In this document: positions 7,871-16,224 of the stretch, in pieces
Position numbering within the stretch: position 1 is the first letter of the stretch
Layout: each line of letters opens with the position of its first letter
DNA from: Achromobacter arsenitoxydans SY8
GTDB taxonomy: Bacteria; Pseudomonadota; Gammaproteobacteria; Burkholderiales; Burkholderiaceae_B
Assembly (NCBI RefSeq): GCF_000236785.1
Contig: NZ_AGUF01000010.1
Location: 52,871-116,870, forward strand
Length of the DNA stretch: 64,000 nt
Direction: 5' to 3'
Translations under genes and position numbers: made by a program
Notes under the pieces: generated by a model
What the model was told of the DNA's origin: nothing
The model's input: only the letters and a program-made list of their open reading frames with translations
Databases searched by the model: none

Positions 7871-9190
7871 TTACTGCGCGCGCACCGGCTGCGGCGCCGC
7901 GCCGATCTCCTTGCGCACCTTGGCCACATCCGAGGCGCTGACAGCCGCCCCCTTGTTGCCCCAGCTCGACCGCACGAAACTCACCACGTCGGCGACTTCC
8001 TTGTCGGTCATGCGCCAATCGAAGCCCGGCATCGCGTACGCCGTCGGCGCCGACGCCGTGCCCGGCATCTGCGCGCCCTTGAGCACGATGTGGATCAGCG
8101 AGGCCGGATCGGCCGAGTTCACCGTCGAGCTCAGCGCCAGCTGCGGGAAGGTTTCCGAGTAGCCCTTGCCGGTGCTGCGGTGGCAGGCCGCGCAGTTGTT
8201 CAGGAAGGCCATGGCGCCGTCGCCCTTGTCCTTGCCGGTGCGCAGCGCTTGCGCCACGGACTCGTCATAGGCCAGCGGCTTGGTGGCGTCCTTGTTCACC
8301 GGAGGCAGGCTCTTCAGGTACACCGCGATGGCGTTCAGGTCGTCGTCGGTCAGGTGCTGCGTGCTTTCCTCGACCACCTGGGCCATGCCGCCAAAGGCCG
8401 CGGAATGGCCGTTGCGGCCGGACTTCAGGAAGGTCGTGATGTCTTCCTTGCTCCAGCTGCCCAGGCCGTCGGTGACGTCGCCGCGCAGGTTCTTGGCCAG
8501 CCAGCCTTCCACCACGCCGCCCGACAGGAAGGCCGAGCCGTCCGCGTCCGTCAGCGCCTTTTCCTGCAACGCCACGCCGCGCGGCGTGTGGCAGGTGCTG
8601 CAATGGCCCAGACCTTCGACCAGGTACTGGCCGCGCAGCAACGCCTGCTTGTCGGCGCCGCTCAGGTCCGCCGTGACGGGAGCCGTCGCGACGTCCGGCG
8701 CAAACATCCAGCGCCACACGGTCAGCGGCCAGCGCATCGACATCGGCCAGATGATGTCGGTGTCCTTGTTCTCCTGCTTCACCGGCTCGACGCCGTGCAT
8801 GAAGTAGGCGTACAGGGCCTTCACATCGTCGGGCGTGACCTTGGCGTAGGCCGTGTACGGCATGGCCGGGTACAGCGAATGTCCGTCCTTGGCCACGCCG
8901 TGGCGCACGGCCCGGTCGAAGTCCTCGTACGAATAATTGCCGATGCCCGTTTCCTTGTCCGGCGTGATGTTGGTGGAATAGATCATGCCCAGCGGCGAAT
9001 CTATCCCCAGGCCGCCGGCAAAGGGCTTGCCGCCCTTGGCCGTGTGGCAGGCAATACAGTCGCCGGCGCGCGACAGGTACTCGCCCTGCTTGATCATCTG
9101 CGCATCGGTCGAAGCCGGCGTGCCGTCCGCGGCAAACGCGGCGCTGGCGACCAGGGCCGAGAAGGCCGCAACAATGGTCTGCTTAATCAT
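7871..9190 (-). CDS. Triheme c-type cytochrome subunit of a membrane-bound alcohol/gluconate-type dehydrogenase
   Basis: Electron-transfer subunit carrying electrons from the flavoprotein to ubiquinone at the outer face of the inner membrane. The 439 residues start with a Sec signal (cleavage after AFAA, about residue 20). Three CxxCH haem sites occur: C45-H49, C197-H201 and C333-H337, with the internal repeat typical of this triheme family. It is the last gene of the operon (small subunit, GMC flavoprotein, cytochrome), 12 bp from the flavoprotein gene. GGAGACGG precedes the ATG. A strong terminator follows. Confidence 0.9.
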   Translation of the reverse strand: MIKQTIVAAFSALVASAAFAADGTPASTDAQMIKQGEYLSRAGDCIACHTAKGGKPFAGGLGIDSPLGMIYSTNITPDKETGIGNYSYEDFDRAVRHGVAKDGHSLYPAMPYTAYAKVTPDDVKALYAYFMHGVEPVKQENKDTDIIWPMSMRWPLTVWRWMFAPDVATAPVTADLSGADKQALLRGQYLVEGLGHCSTCHTPRGVALQEKALTDADGSAFLSGGVVEGWLAKNLRGDVTDGLGSWSKEDITTFLKSGRNGHSAAFGGMAQVVEESTQHLTDDDLNAIAVYLKSLPPVNKDATKPLAYDESVAQALRTGKDKGDGAMAFLNNCAACHRSTGKGYSETFPQLALSSTVNSADPASLIHIVLKGAQMPGTASAPTAYAMPGFDWRMTDKEVADVVSFVRSSWGNKGAAVSASDVAKVRKEIGAAPQPVRAQ

Positions 9191-9202
9191 TGTTCCGTCT
9201 CC

Positions 9203-10978
9203 TTAAGCCTGGACCAGCGGGCCGGGGTTCTTCAGGTACTGATCGCGGATGGCCTGCGCGGCCCAGTACGCCAGCGCGCCCACCAGCCCGGTCGGGTTGT
9301 AGCCCATGTTCTGCGGGAACACGCAGGCGCCCATCACGAACACGTTCGGCACGTCCCAGCTCTGCAGGTACTTGTTGACCACGCTTTCCTTGGGAGTGGT
9401 GCCCATGATGGCGCCGCCCGTGTTGTGCGTGCTCTGGTAGACGCGCGTGTCGTAGCGCGCGCCCTTCTTGCGCACCGCCACAAAGTGCTTCTCGGGATTC
9501 ATGGCCTTGGCCACGGTCTCCATCCGCTTGCCCATGTAGCCCAGCATGTCGAACTCGTTGTCGTGCCAGTCGAACGTCATGCGCAGCAGCGGCTGGCCAT
9601 AGGCGTCCTTATAGGTCGGATCAAGCGACAGGTAGGCGTCGCGGTACGACATCACCGAACCGGAAATGCCGATCGTCATGAAGCGCTGGTAAGCGTCCTG
9701 CACGCCGGCCTTCCAGGCCGTGCCCCAGGTCGGGGTACCCGGCGTCGTCGGCGTCTGCTTGATGGGACGGCCGCCGTAGCGCACGTGGCGGATGCTGGCG
9801 CCGCCCACGAAGCCCAGCGGGCCGTGGTCGAACTGGTCGCCGTTCAGGTCGTCCATGCCCACGCCGCCCGCGCCGGTGCCGACGAAGGGGTTGAGCTGGG
9901 TGCCCTTGGGCAACAGCACGTTGACCGCGCCGTTCATCTGGTACGCGTAGTTCTTGCCGACCACGCCTTCGTTGGTCTTCGGGTCATACGGCTTGCCAAT
10001 GCCCGACAGCAGCAGCAGGCGCACGTTGTGCATCTGGTAGGCCGACAGGATCACCAGGTCGGCGGGCTGCTCGATCTCGCGGCCCTGCGCGTCGATGTAG
10101 GTCACGCCCACGGCCTTCTTGCCGGTCGAATCCAGGTTGACCTTGATCACCTGCGCTTGCGTGCGCAGTTCGAAGTTGGGCTTCTTCAGCAGCACCGGCA
10201 GAATGGTGGTCTGCGGCGAGGCCTTCGAATACATGTAGCAGCCGTAGTTCTCGCAGAAGCCGCAGAAATTACAGGGCCCCAGGCGCACGCCGTACGGATT
10301 GGTGTAGGGGCCGGAGGCATTGGCGGCCGGCGTGGGATACGGATTGAAGCCCACTTCGCGTGCCGCCTTGTCAAACAGCGACGCGCCGTAGGTCGTGGCC
10401 AGCGGGGGCAGCGGGAATTCCTTGCTGCGCTTGCCTTCCAGCGGGTTGCCGCCTTCCACGATCTTGCCGTTCAGGTTGCCGGCCTTGCCCGACGTGCCGC
10501 AGACATACTCGAACTTGCTGAAGTACGGCTCCAGTTCGTCATAGGTCACGCCGAAGTCCTGGATGGTCATGCCTTCCGGGATGAAATTCTTGCCGTAGCG
10601 GGTCTCGTAGCGGGTGCGCAGTTCCAGCTCTTCGGGCAGCACGCGGTAGTGCATGCCGTTCCAGTGAAAGCCCGCGCCGCCCACGCCCGTACCCAACAGG
10701 AACGAGCCATTCTGGCGGTACGGCACGGCCACGTCGTCCACGCCGTGGCGGATCGTCACGGTTTCCTTGGACAGATCCTGGAACAGGTATCCGCGCACCG
10801 AGTACTTCAGTTCGTCGATCACCTTGGGGTATTCGGCGTCCTTGGGCGTGTCCTGCATGCCGCCGCGCTCCAGCGCCAGCACCTGCAGGCCCGCTTCGGT
10901 CAGCTCCTGGCCCAGGATCGCACCGGTCCAGCCGAACCCGACCAGCACCGCATCAACTTTATCTTTCTTGATCGCCAT
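9203..10978 (-). CDS. GMC-family FAD dehydrogenase, large subunit
   Basis: Flavoprotein catalytic subunit (591 residues) of the gluconate 2-dehydrogenase/sorbitol dehydrogenase group. The FAD-binding fold is at residues 7-38 (VGFGWTGAILG, then ALERG). The C-terminal GMC block holds QSTHNTGGAIMG, with the catalytic His-Asn environment, and a final FAD-contact segment, NPTGLVGALAYWAA. A CNFCGFCENYGCYMYSK cysteine-rich stretch in the middle is typical of the three-subunit membrane-bound enzymes. There is no signal peptide; export is expected as a complex with the Tat-signal small subunit encoded 3 bp upstream. Substrate (gluconate, 2-ketogluconate, polyol) cannot be told. Confidence 0.88.
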   Translation of the reverse strand: MAIKKDKVDAVLVGFGWTGAILGQELTEAGLQVLALERGGMQDTPKDAEYPKVIDELKYSVRGYLFQDLSKETVTIRHGVDDVAVPYRQNGSFLLGTGVGGAGFHWNGMHYRVLPEELELRTRYETRYGKNFIPEGMTIQDFGVTYDELEPYFSKFEYVCGTSGKAGNLNGKIVEGGNPLEGKRSKEFPLPPLATTYGASLFDKAAREVGFNPYPTPAANASGPYTNPYGVRLGPCNFCGFCENYGCYMYSKASPQTTILPVLLKKPNFELRTQAQVIKVNLDSTGKKAVGVTYIDAQGREIEQPADLVILSAYQMHNVRLLLLSGIGKPYDPKTNEGVVGKNYAYQMNGAVNVLLPKGTQLNPFVGTGAGGVGMDDLNGDQFDHGPLGFVGGASIRHVRYGGRPIKQTPTTPGTPTWGTAWKAGVQDAYQRFMTIGISGSVMSYRDAYLSLDPTYKDAYGQPLLRMTFDWHDNEFDMLGYMGKRMETVAKAMNPEKHFVAVRKKGARYDTRVYQSTHNTGGAIMGTTPKESVVNKYLQSWDVPNVFVMGACVFPQNMGYNPTGLVGALAYWAAQAIRDQYLKNPGPLVQA

Positions 10979-10981
10979 GAT

Positions 10982-11695
10982 TTAACCCTTCTCCCCAGAG
11001 ATAGACACGGGGCCATAGGGGTACTTCACATTGGGCTGGTCGACCCAGTCCATAAAGTCGGCGCGCGCGCCGGGAAAGCCCACCATCTTCCAGCCCACCA
11101 TGTTCTTGTTGCCGCCGTAGATCGGATCGGCAAAGAACCCTTCCTTGGTGTTGGAAAGCAGGAAGCTGAAGAAAGTCTTGGACGGCACGGACTCGAACAC
11201 GATCTTGCCAGCCTGCAGGTCTTTCAGGATCTGCTCCTGCAGCGACTTGTCGAGTTCGGCGTACACCTTGCCGTGCGTCTTCACGCACCAGGCGTCACAG
11301 GCCTCGATGCCGTGGCGGTAGACCTCGCGCGGATTCTGGTTGATCTGGTAGCCCAGTTCCGGCACCTGGTCCGGATGGAACGGACCCTGCATGTACCAGA
11401 GCTTGCCGTGGCCGAAAGGCGTTTCCATCTGGCGGTCGATGAACTCGGGCACGCCGGCCGCGATCGCGCCCGGGCCGTACTCGTCGGCGGGAATCAGGTG
11501 ATCCACCGCGGCAACGATAAAGGCCCATTCGGCCTTGGTGAAATAGGTGGGCTCGTAGGGCTTGGCCGCCTGCGCGGCCTTGCCGTCGGCGGCGTTGGTA
11601 CAGCCGGCGGTCAGGCCGCCTACCGCCAGCGTCGATGCTGGCACAATGGCCATCGCCTGCAGAAACCGCCGGCGCGGCTTTGCGTCATCTGTCAT
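10982..11695 (-). CDS. Gluconate 2-dehydrogenase subunit 3 family protein (Tat-exported)
   Basis: Small subunit that escorts the GMC flavoprotein across the membrane. The first residues contain RRRFLQ followed by a hydrophobic stretch and TAGC, a twin-arginine signal. The mature part (YFTKAEWAFIVAAVDHLIPAD, later KTFFSFLLSNTKEGFFADPIYGGN) matches the subunit 3 family. The start at 11695 is preferred over the ATG two codons upstream because GGAG lies at proper spacing only for the former. First gene of the operon; stop and next ATG are 3 bp apart. 237 residues, the usual length. Confidence 0.87.
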   Translation of the reverse strand: MTDDAKPRRRFLQAMAIVPASTLAVGGLTAGCTNAADGKAAQAAKPYEPTYFTKAEWAFIVAAVDHLIPADEYGPGAIAAGVPEFIDRQMETPFGHGKLWYMQGPFHPDQVPELGYQINQNPREVYRHGIEACDAWCVKTHGKVYAELDKSLQEQILKDLQAGKIVFESVPSKTFFSFLLSNTKEGFFADPIYGGNKNMVGWKMVGFPGARADFMDWVDQPNVKYPYGPVSISGEKG

Positions 11696-11940
11696 GGACA
11701 TCTCCGTGAATACTCCAAGTTGTCCTAGCGCGCTACCGAACATGAAACCTGGAAACACGAACTGCCGAGCTAGAGACAACACGCTCTTTTCTTGCTGAAG
11801 ATCAAACCTGGTCTTGGAAAAGGGACGTAAGAGCAGGTGCCCGAATTATGCGCTTTTAAACGCGTCTGATCTGCTCAAACGACCATATCAGTTCGATTTT
11901 GTTGACATGGAAAAGTCTTTTGCATTAAGGACAACGTAAG

Positions 11941-11964
11941 AAGCCCGAAAATGCGGGCTTTTCT
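11941..11964 (+). terminator. Terminator-like hairpin in a 374-bp intergenic region
   Basis: AAGCCCG-aaaatg-CGGGCTT followed by TTTC on the plus strand. It lies in the gap 11696-12069 between divergent genes. A TTGACA at 11902-11907 with a poor -10 (TTAAGG, 17-base spacing) lies just upstream, so the hairpin may attenuate the plus-strand gene at 12070. The rest of the gap is AT-richer and shows no gene; CATAAT on the minus strand near 11848 is a candidate -10 for the dehydrogenase operon. Confidence 0.5.
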
Positions 11965-12069
11965 GACAGCAAGGTGAACGGATTCGGTATATTTGCGCGG
12001 CACGGCGCGTCGATTCAGCCGCGCCGGCACTCATGATTGCCCACACGCAAAACACGAACCCATCGCACG

Positions 12070-12654
12070 ATGAACGACAACACCAAGACCTGGCGCAGTT
12101 CGACGACCACGCGTAGCTGGAGCTCCACCACGGACCTCACCCCCGAACAACGCAAGAACATCGAAGCGCTGCTGGAAGGCGGGATTGACGGCGCGACGAT
12201 CAGCGAGCAATGGAGCTATTCGGGCACTGAAAACGGCAAAACCTACACCGTCGAGATCAACGACGGCGCCGTAACGCTCAACGGCCGCCGCTACGACAGC
12301 CTGGACGAAGTCCCGCGCGCCGATCGCGAACGCATCGAGGCACTGCGCAACGGCCAGGGCATGGAAGGCTTGTGGGACATGCTCAGGAACGCGGGCGTGG
12401 ACTCCCATAATCTGGCCAATGCATTGCCCGGCCACCAGGCGAAACCCGCCTTTACGATCGAGACCGAAGGCCCCGATGCCGGCCCGGCGAGCGCCGCGTC
12501 GTCGTCGGACGCCCAGCGCGCCGCCAGCCAGCAAACGCAGACAGGCCTCGCGCCGGGCGCAGTCCCTTCCGGCGGCGGCCTGCGCAGGACCCTGCTGATC
12601 GGCATCGCCATCGGCCTGGGGCTGTGGGTGGCTCGGGCGCTGAACCTGTTCTAA
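12070..12654 (+). CDS. Hypothetical protein with C-terminal membrane anchor
   Basis: 194 residues from the ATG at 12070 (a TTG 11 codons upstream is possible; no clear ribosome site favours either). Residues 1-20 are rich in Ser and Thr. LTPEQRKNIEALLEGG forms a short helix, and YTVEINDGAVTLNGRRYDSLDEVP a beta-rich region. A low-complexity Ala/Ser/Gln linker leads to one transmembrane helix at the extreme C-terminus (TLLIGIAIGLGLWVARAL), suggesting a tail-anchored inner-membrane protein with its bulk in the cytoplasm. I do not recognise a named family. Stands alone, convergent with the enoyl-CoA hydratase gene. Confidence 0.7.
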   Translation: MNDNTKTWRSSTTTRSWSSTTDLTPEQRKNIEALLEGGIDGATISEQWSYSGTENGKTYTVEINDGAVTLNGRRYDSLDEVPRADRERIEALRNGQGMEGLWDMLRNAGVDSHNLANALPGHQAKPAFTIETEGPDAGPASAASSSDAQRAASQQTQTGLAPGAVPSGGGLRRTLLIGIAIGLGLWVARALNLF

Positions 12655-12711
12655 GCCGCAGGCGGCCAGGGGTTCTGGCCACGCGCCCCGCCCCTTGCCA
12701 AACGCATCGAC

Positions 12712-13485
12712 TCAACCCGGCTTGGGCCGGACAGCCCGATCGCGGGACAGGAATCGCCGCAGGCCGTCTTTCGCTTCATCGCTGGTGAACGCGCGCTGCC
12801 CCAGAATCGCCTCGCGGCGGAACGCCTCGTCCAGCGAAAGATGCCCCAGCGTCAACGCCGCTTCCTTGATGACTGACACCGCCACCCGCCCCTTGCGGGC
12901 AATCGCGCGGGCATACTCCAGCGCAACGGACTCGAGTTCATCGGGCGCGACCACACGGTTCAGCAGGCCCATTTCGGCCAGCCGGGCGGCCGGAAAGCGC
13001 TCGGCGGTCAGCATCAGCTCCATGGCCAGCGCGAACGGAATCTGCCGCACCAGCCGCACCAGGGTGCCGCCTGCCGGCACGAAACCCAGTGACGCTTCGG
13101 GCAGCGCGAAGACGGCGGTGTCTGCGGCAATGCGGATATCGGCGGCCAGCATGATCTCGAAACCGCCGCCCAGGCACAGGCCATTGACCGCCGCCACCAC
13201 GGGCTTATGGAAGCCGGCCTGCTTGATATGCGCGCCGTCCCATTCCGATATGTCGAAGCGCCCTTCGGCCAGCGCCGGAATGGACTCGCCCAGGTCCGCG
13301 CCCACGCAAAAGGCCCGATCGCCGCTGCCGCCAAGCAGGATGACGCGCACGTCGGGGTCGTCCTGCGCGCGCACGAAGGCCTCGCCCAGCGCGTCATACA
13401 TGGCAAGCGTCAGCGCGTTCAGTTTTTCAGGGCGGTTGAAGCTGATGTGCGCGATCGCCTCGCTGACCGAATAAGTGATGCCCAT
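12712..13485 (-). CDS. Enoyl-CoA hydratase/isomerase family protein
   Basis: Crotonase-fold enzyme acting on an acyl-CoA (257 residues). Oxyanion-hole segments are seen: ALTLAMYDALGEAF followed by GSGDRAFCVGADL, and NGLCLGGGFEIMLAADIRIA. In hydratases a Glu follows the second glycine helix; here SLGFVPAGGTLVRL is the matching stretch, where the usual acidic residue is replaced, so isomerase, hydrolase or lyase chemistry cannot be excluded. Last gene of the seven-gene HAAT transporter operon. Its ATG overlaps the CoA-transferase stop (TGATG), with GGAG upstream. Probably degrades the CoA ester of the imported acid. Confidence 0.82.
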   Translation of the reverse strand: MGITYSVSEAIAHISFNRPEKLNALTLAMYDALGEAFVRAQDDPDVRVILLGGSGDRAFCVGADLGESIPALAEGRFDISEWDGAHIKQAGFHKPVVAAVNGLCLGGGFEIMLAADIRIAADTAVFALPEASLGFVPAGGTLVRLVRQIPFALAMELMLTAERFPAARLAEMGLLNRVVAPDELESVALEYARAIARKGRVAVSVIKEAALTLGHLSLDEAFRREAILGQRAFTSDEAKDGLRRFLSRDRAVRPKPG

Positions 13486-14714
13486 CACACGACTCCTTCG
13501 GCCACGTAGCGGTCATAGTCGGCGGCGTCCACGCCCAGCCAGCCCTTCAGGACGATCTCGTTGTGCTCGCCGAAACCCGGCGCCGAACCTCGCGCCCGCA
13601 CGGGCGTGCGGGACAATTTCATGGGGCTGCCGAAGGCCTGGACCTTCGCGCCGTCGATTTCCACCGGCACGAACATGTCTCGGGCCTTCAGGTGGGGATC
13701 GTCCACCACCTCGGCGATGGTCTTGATGGGCGTCACCGGAATGATGTCGCCGGCAAGCGCCTCCAGCTCGGCTTTCGTGCGCGCGCCGCACCACCGGGAA
13801 ACAATGGGCAGCACCCGCCGCGCGTAGATCTCCGGATCGAAACGCTGGGCCATGGTCGCGATCTCCGGATCGGCGACCAGTTCCGGCTCTCCGAACAGCC
13901 GGCACGCTTCGCTCCAGAATTTGTCCGTGTACGCGCCGAAAAAAACGAAGCCGTCCTTGCAGGCATATTGGCCATAGGGCTTGACGAAAGGATGGTCGTT
14001 GCCCAGGGGTTCGCCGATGATGCCGTCGACGGTGTAGTTGACGATCGCGTGCTCCGTCAGCGTGACGACCGAATCCTGCTGGGCCACGTCCACCAATTGG
14101 CCCTTGCCGGAGCTGCGCATGTCGATGACGGCAGCCAGCGCGGCGATGGCCGCATAGAACGAGGCCGACAGGTCGCCAATGATGGTGCCCACGCGCAGCG
14201 GCGCCTTGCCCTGCTCGCCGTTGAGCGACCACAGCCCGCCCGTCGCCTGGGCGCTGTTGTCATAGGCCGGCCGCCGGGCATTGGGCCCAGTCTGGCCAAA
14301 GCCGCTGATCGAGACGTAAATCAGCCGAGGATTGCTTTCCTTCAGCGACTCGTAGTCCAGCCCCATGCGCGCCATGGTCCCCGGGCGGAAATTCTCCACG
14401 AGCAGATCCGCCTTGGCGACAAGCTCGCGCAGCAGCGACCGGCCGTCCTCGGATTTCAGGTCCAGGCTCACGCCCAGCTTGTGGCGGTTGTACTGGCCGA
14501 AGAACGCGCTGGCCTGCCCATGCGCTCCCGCGACAAACGGCGGGAACGTCCGCACATAGTCCGGCTCGGCCGGATTCTCGATCTTGATCACCGTGGCCCC
14601 CAGATCGGCGAGCATCATCGTGCAGTACGGACCTGCCACGACCCGCGTCACATCGATCACCACCAGCCCCTTCAGCGGACCCTCTCCCAACGGCAGACGC
14701 GCCAGATCATCCAT
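13485..14714 (-). CDS. CaiB/BaiF family III CoA-transferase
   Basis: Transfers CoA between an acyl-CoA donor and a free acid, activating the compound brought in by the adjacent ABC transporter. The 409-residue protein shows VIDVTRVVAGPYCTMMLADLGATVIKIE at the N-terminus (CoA-binding Rossmann region) and RRPAYDNSAQATGG, where the Asp is the catalytic carboxylate of the family. The C-terminal part (GDIIPVTPIKTIAEVVDDPHLKARDMF) is typical. A GTG one codon upstream is an equally possible start because GGAGGA is optimally spaced from it. Overlaps the LivF-like stop by one base. Confidence 0.88.
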   Translation of the reverse strand: MDDLARLPLGEGPLKGLVVIDVTRVVAGPYCTMMLADLGATVIKIENPAEPDYVRTFPPFVAGAHGQASAFFGQYNRHKLGVSLDLKSEDGRSLLRELVAKADLLVENFRPGTMARMGLDYESLKESNPRLIYVSISGFGQTGPNARRPAYDNSAQATGGLWSLNGEQGKAPLRVGTIIGDLSASFYAAIAALAAVIDMRSSGKGQLVDVAQQDSVVTLTEHAIVNYTVDGIIGEPLGNDHPFVKPYGQYACKDGFVFFGAYTDKFWSEACRLFGEPELVADPEIATMAQRFDPEIYARRVLPIVSRWCGARTKAELEALAGDIIPVTPIKTIAEVVDDPHLKARDMFVPVEIDGAKVQAFGSPMKLSRTPVRARGSAPGFGEHNEIVLKGWLGVDAADYDRYVAEGVV

Positions 14715-15472
14715 CACTTTGTTTCCTCCGATGCTGCGCCCATGGACATTGGCTCCATGGGCTCGAATTCAGGGGCCGGGACGACGTGGCCGCCGCGGCA
14801 ATCGTCCCCGGGCTGCGCATTCGCGACATGCCCGCGCTCGATGTAGAGCGTCCTGCTCTGCACGTCCTCCAGCAAGGAAGCGTTCGACTCGGTCACCACC
14901 ACGCAGAGATGCGGATGCGTGGCCCGCAGCGCACGCAGCGAATCGCCGTACTGGCGCGCCAGCGCCGGCGCAAGGCCCTGAAATGGTTCGTCCAGCAGCA
15001 CGAAGCGCGTACCGACCATCAGCGCGCGGGCAAGCGCCACGATCTTTCCCTGACCGCCCGACAAGGCCGCACCCGAACGCGGCAGCAGCGCCTTCAACTG
15101 CGGCACGCCCCCCAGCACGGCGTCCAGACGCTGCCGGATCTCGCGGGCAGGCACCTTCAGCACCTCGCACGGCAGCGTGATGTTCTGTTCGACCGTCAGC
15201 GTGGGCAGAATCACGCGGTCCTCGGGCGCATAGCCGAAACCCAGCGACGCCCGGCGCGAGGCCGGCCGTTGCGCGATATCCTCGCCGTCCAGCAGCAGCC
15301 GGCCGGACCGGGGCCTCACCAAGCCCATGATGCCGCGCAGCAGCGTCGTCTTGCCGGCGCCGTTCCTGCCCACCACCGCCACCGTCTGCCCCGCCTCGAG
15401 GCGGACATCGACGCCCCGCAGCACGGCATGGCCTGCCAGGTCCACATTCATTGCCTGGATATGCAGAGTCAT
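14714..15472 (-). CDS. Branched-chain-type (HAAT) ABC transporter ATP-binding protein, LivF-like
   Basis: One of two cytoplasmic ATPases of the transporter. 252 residues with Walker A GRNGAGKTT (35-43), signature LSGGQ (137-141), and Walker B with D161-E162. The C-terminus carries an extra tail (EFEPMEPMSMGAASEETK) past the usual end of LivF. Overlaps the preceding LivG-like gene by 4 bases and touches the CoA-transferase start, so it is translated as part of one operon. In this family the pair LivF/LivG drives uptake of amino acids, amides, urea or aromatic acids; with CoA enzymes downstream, a carboxylic acid is more likely than an amino acid here. Confidence 0.9.
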   Translation of the reverse strand: MTLHIQAMNVDLAGHAVLRGVDVRLEAGQTVAVVGRNGAGKTTLLRGIMGLVRPRSGRLLLDGEDIAQRPASRRASLGFGYAPEDRVILPTLTVEQNITLPCEVLKVPAREIRQRLDAVLGGVPQLKALLPRSGAALSGGQGKIVALARALMVGTRFVLLDEPFQGLAPALARQYGDSLRALRATHPHLCVVVTESNASLLEDVQSRTLYIERGHVANAQPGDDCRGGHVVPAPEFEPMEPMSMGAASEETK

Positions 15473-16224
15473 CGCACCCCCAGCACTTCACGGCGGACCA
15501 CCGGGTCCGCGAAAACCGCTTTCGGCTCGCTATCGGCGGCGATGCGGCCGTCGATCCAGGCCGCCACGCGCGTCGCGTACTTCAGGACGATGTCCACGTC
15601 ATGCTCGACGAACCAGCTGGTGACCTTGCGCAGCGTCAGCGCCCGCATCAGCGTCTGCATGACGCCATGCTTGTCCTCGGAAGCGACGCCGCTGGTGGGT
15701 TCGTCCATGATGACCAGCTTGGGTTCGAGCATCAGGGCGATCGCGACGTCGAGCAGCTTGCGGTGGCCTTCCGGCAGCACCGTCGTCGGATAGGCCGAAT
15801 ACCGCGCCAGTTCCACCAGTTCCAGCATTTCGGCAACCGCCTTCTGGTCGGCCGAGCGGGACAGCGCGGTCCAGCGGGACAGCCGGCCCTGCCGGCTGGC
15901 GGAAGCGAGCTCCAGGCATTGCCGCACCGTATGGTCCTGGAACAGCTGGGGCAACTGGAACGAGCGGCCCACGCCCAGCCTTGCTATCTGCCTGGGGCCA
16001 TGGCGCGTGATGTCGGTCCCTTCCAGGAACACCCTGCCGCTCGACGGCTTCAGATAGCCGGTGCAGATATTGATGAACGTGGTCTTCCCGGCGCCATTGG
16101 CGCCGATGACCGCCAGGTGCTCGCCGTGGTTCAGCGCGAAGTCGATCTGGTCGGCCGCATTTACGCCGCCAAAGCGCAGGGTCAACCCTTCGGTGCGCAA
16201 CAGTTCAGTACGGTCGGCTCTCAT
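15469..16224 (-). CDS. HAAT ABC transporter ATP-binding protein, LivG-like, with altered signature motif
   Basis: Second ATPase of the transporter, 251 residues from ATG 16222-16224. Walker A GANGAGKTT is at 41-49 and Walker B has D174-E175. The signature region reads LPEGH (150-154) where LSGGQ or LSYGQ is usual, an unusual change at a conserved ATP-contacting site; Walker motifs and the H-loop (WFVEHDVD) are intact. The start overlaps the LivM-like stop by 4 bases (ATGA). The same frame stays open upstream through the permease gene, but that stretch is an out-of-frame reading of it. Confidence 0.88.
   Translation of the reverse strand: MRADRTELLRTEGLTLRFGGVNAADQIDFALNHGEHLAVIGANGAGKTTFINICTGYLKPSSGRVFLEGTDITRHGPRQIARLGVGRSFQLPQLFQDHTVRQCLELASASRQGRLSRWTALSRSADQKAVAEMLELVELARYSAYPTTVLPEGHRKLLDVAIALMLEPKLVIMDEPTSGVASEDKHGVMQTLMRALTLRKVTSWFVEHDVDIVLKYATRVAAWIDGRIAADSEPKAVFADPVVRREVLGVR

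Noticed and set aside
7778-11728. A 1316-residue open frame on the plus strand opposite the dehydrogenase genes
   Set aside because: It lies wholly antisense to three clear genes with haem, FAD and Tat motifs; long antisense frames are expected in DNA this GC-rich. The translated product is arginine/histidine-rich with no domain.
11902-11964. Very short small RNA between a TTGACA and a terminator
   Set aside because: The -10 is poor and the transcript would be about 30 nt; a leader of the plus-strand gene is more likely.
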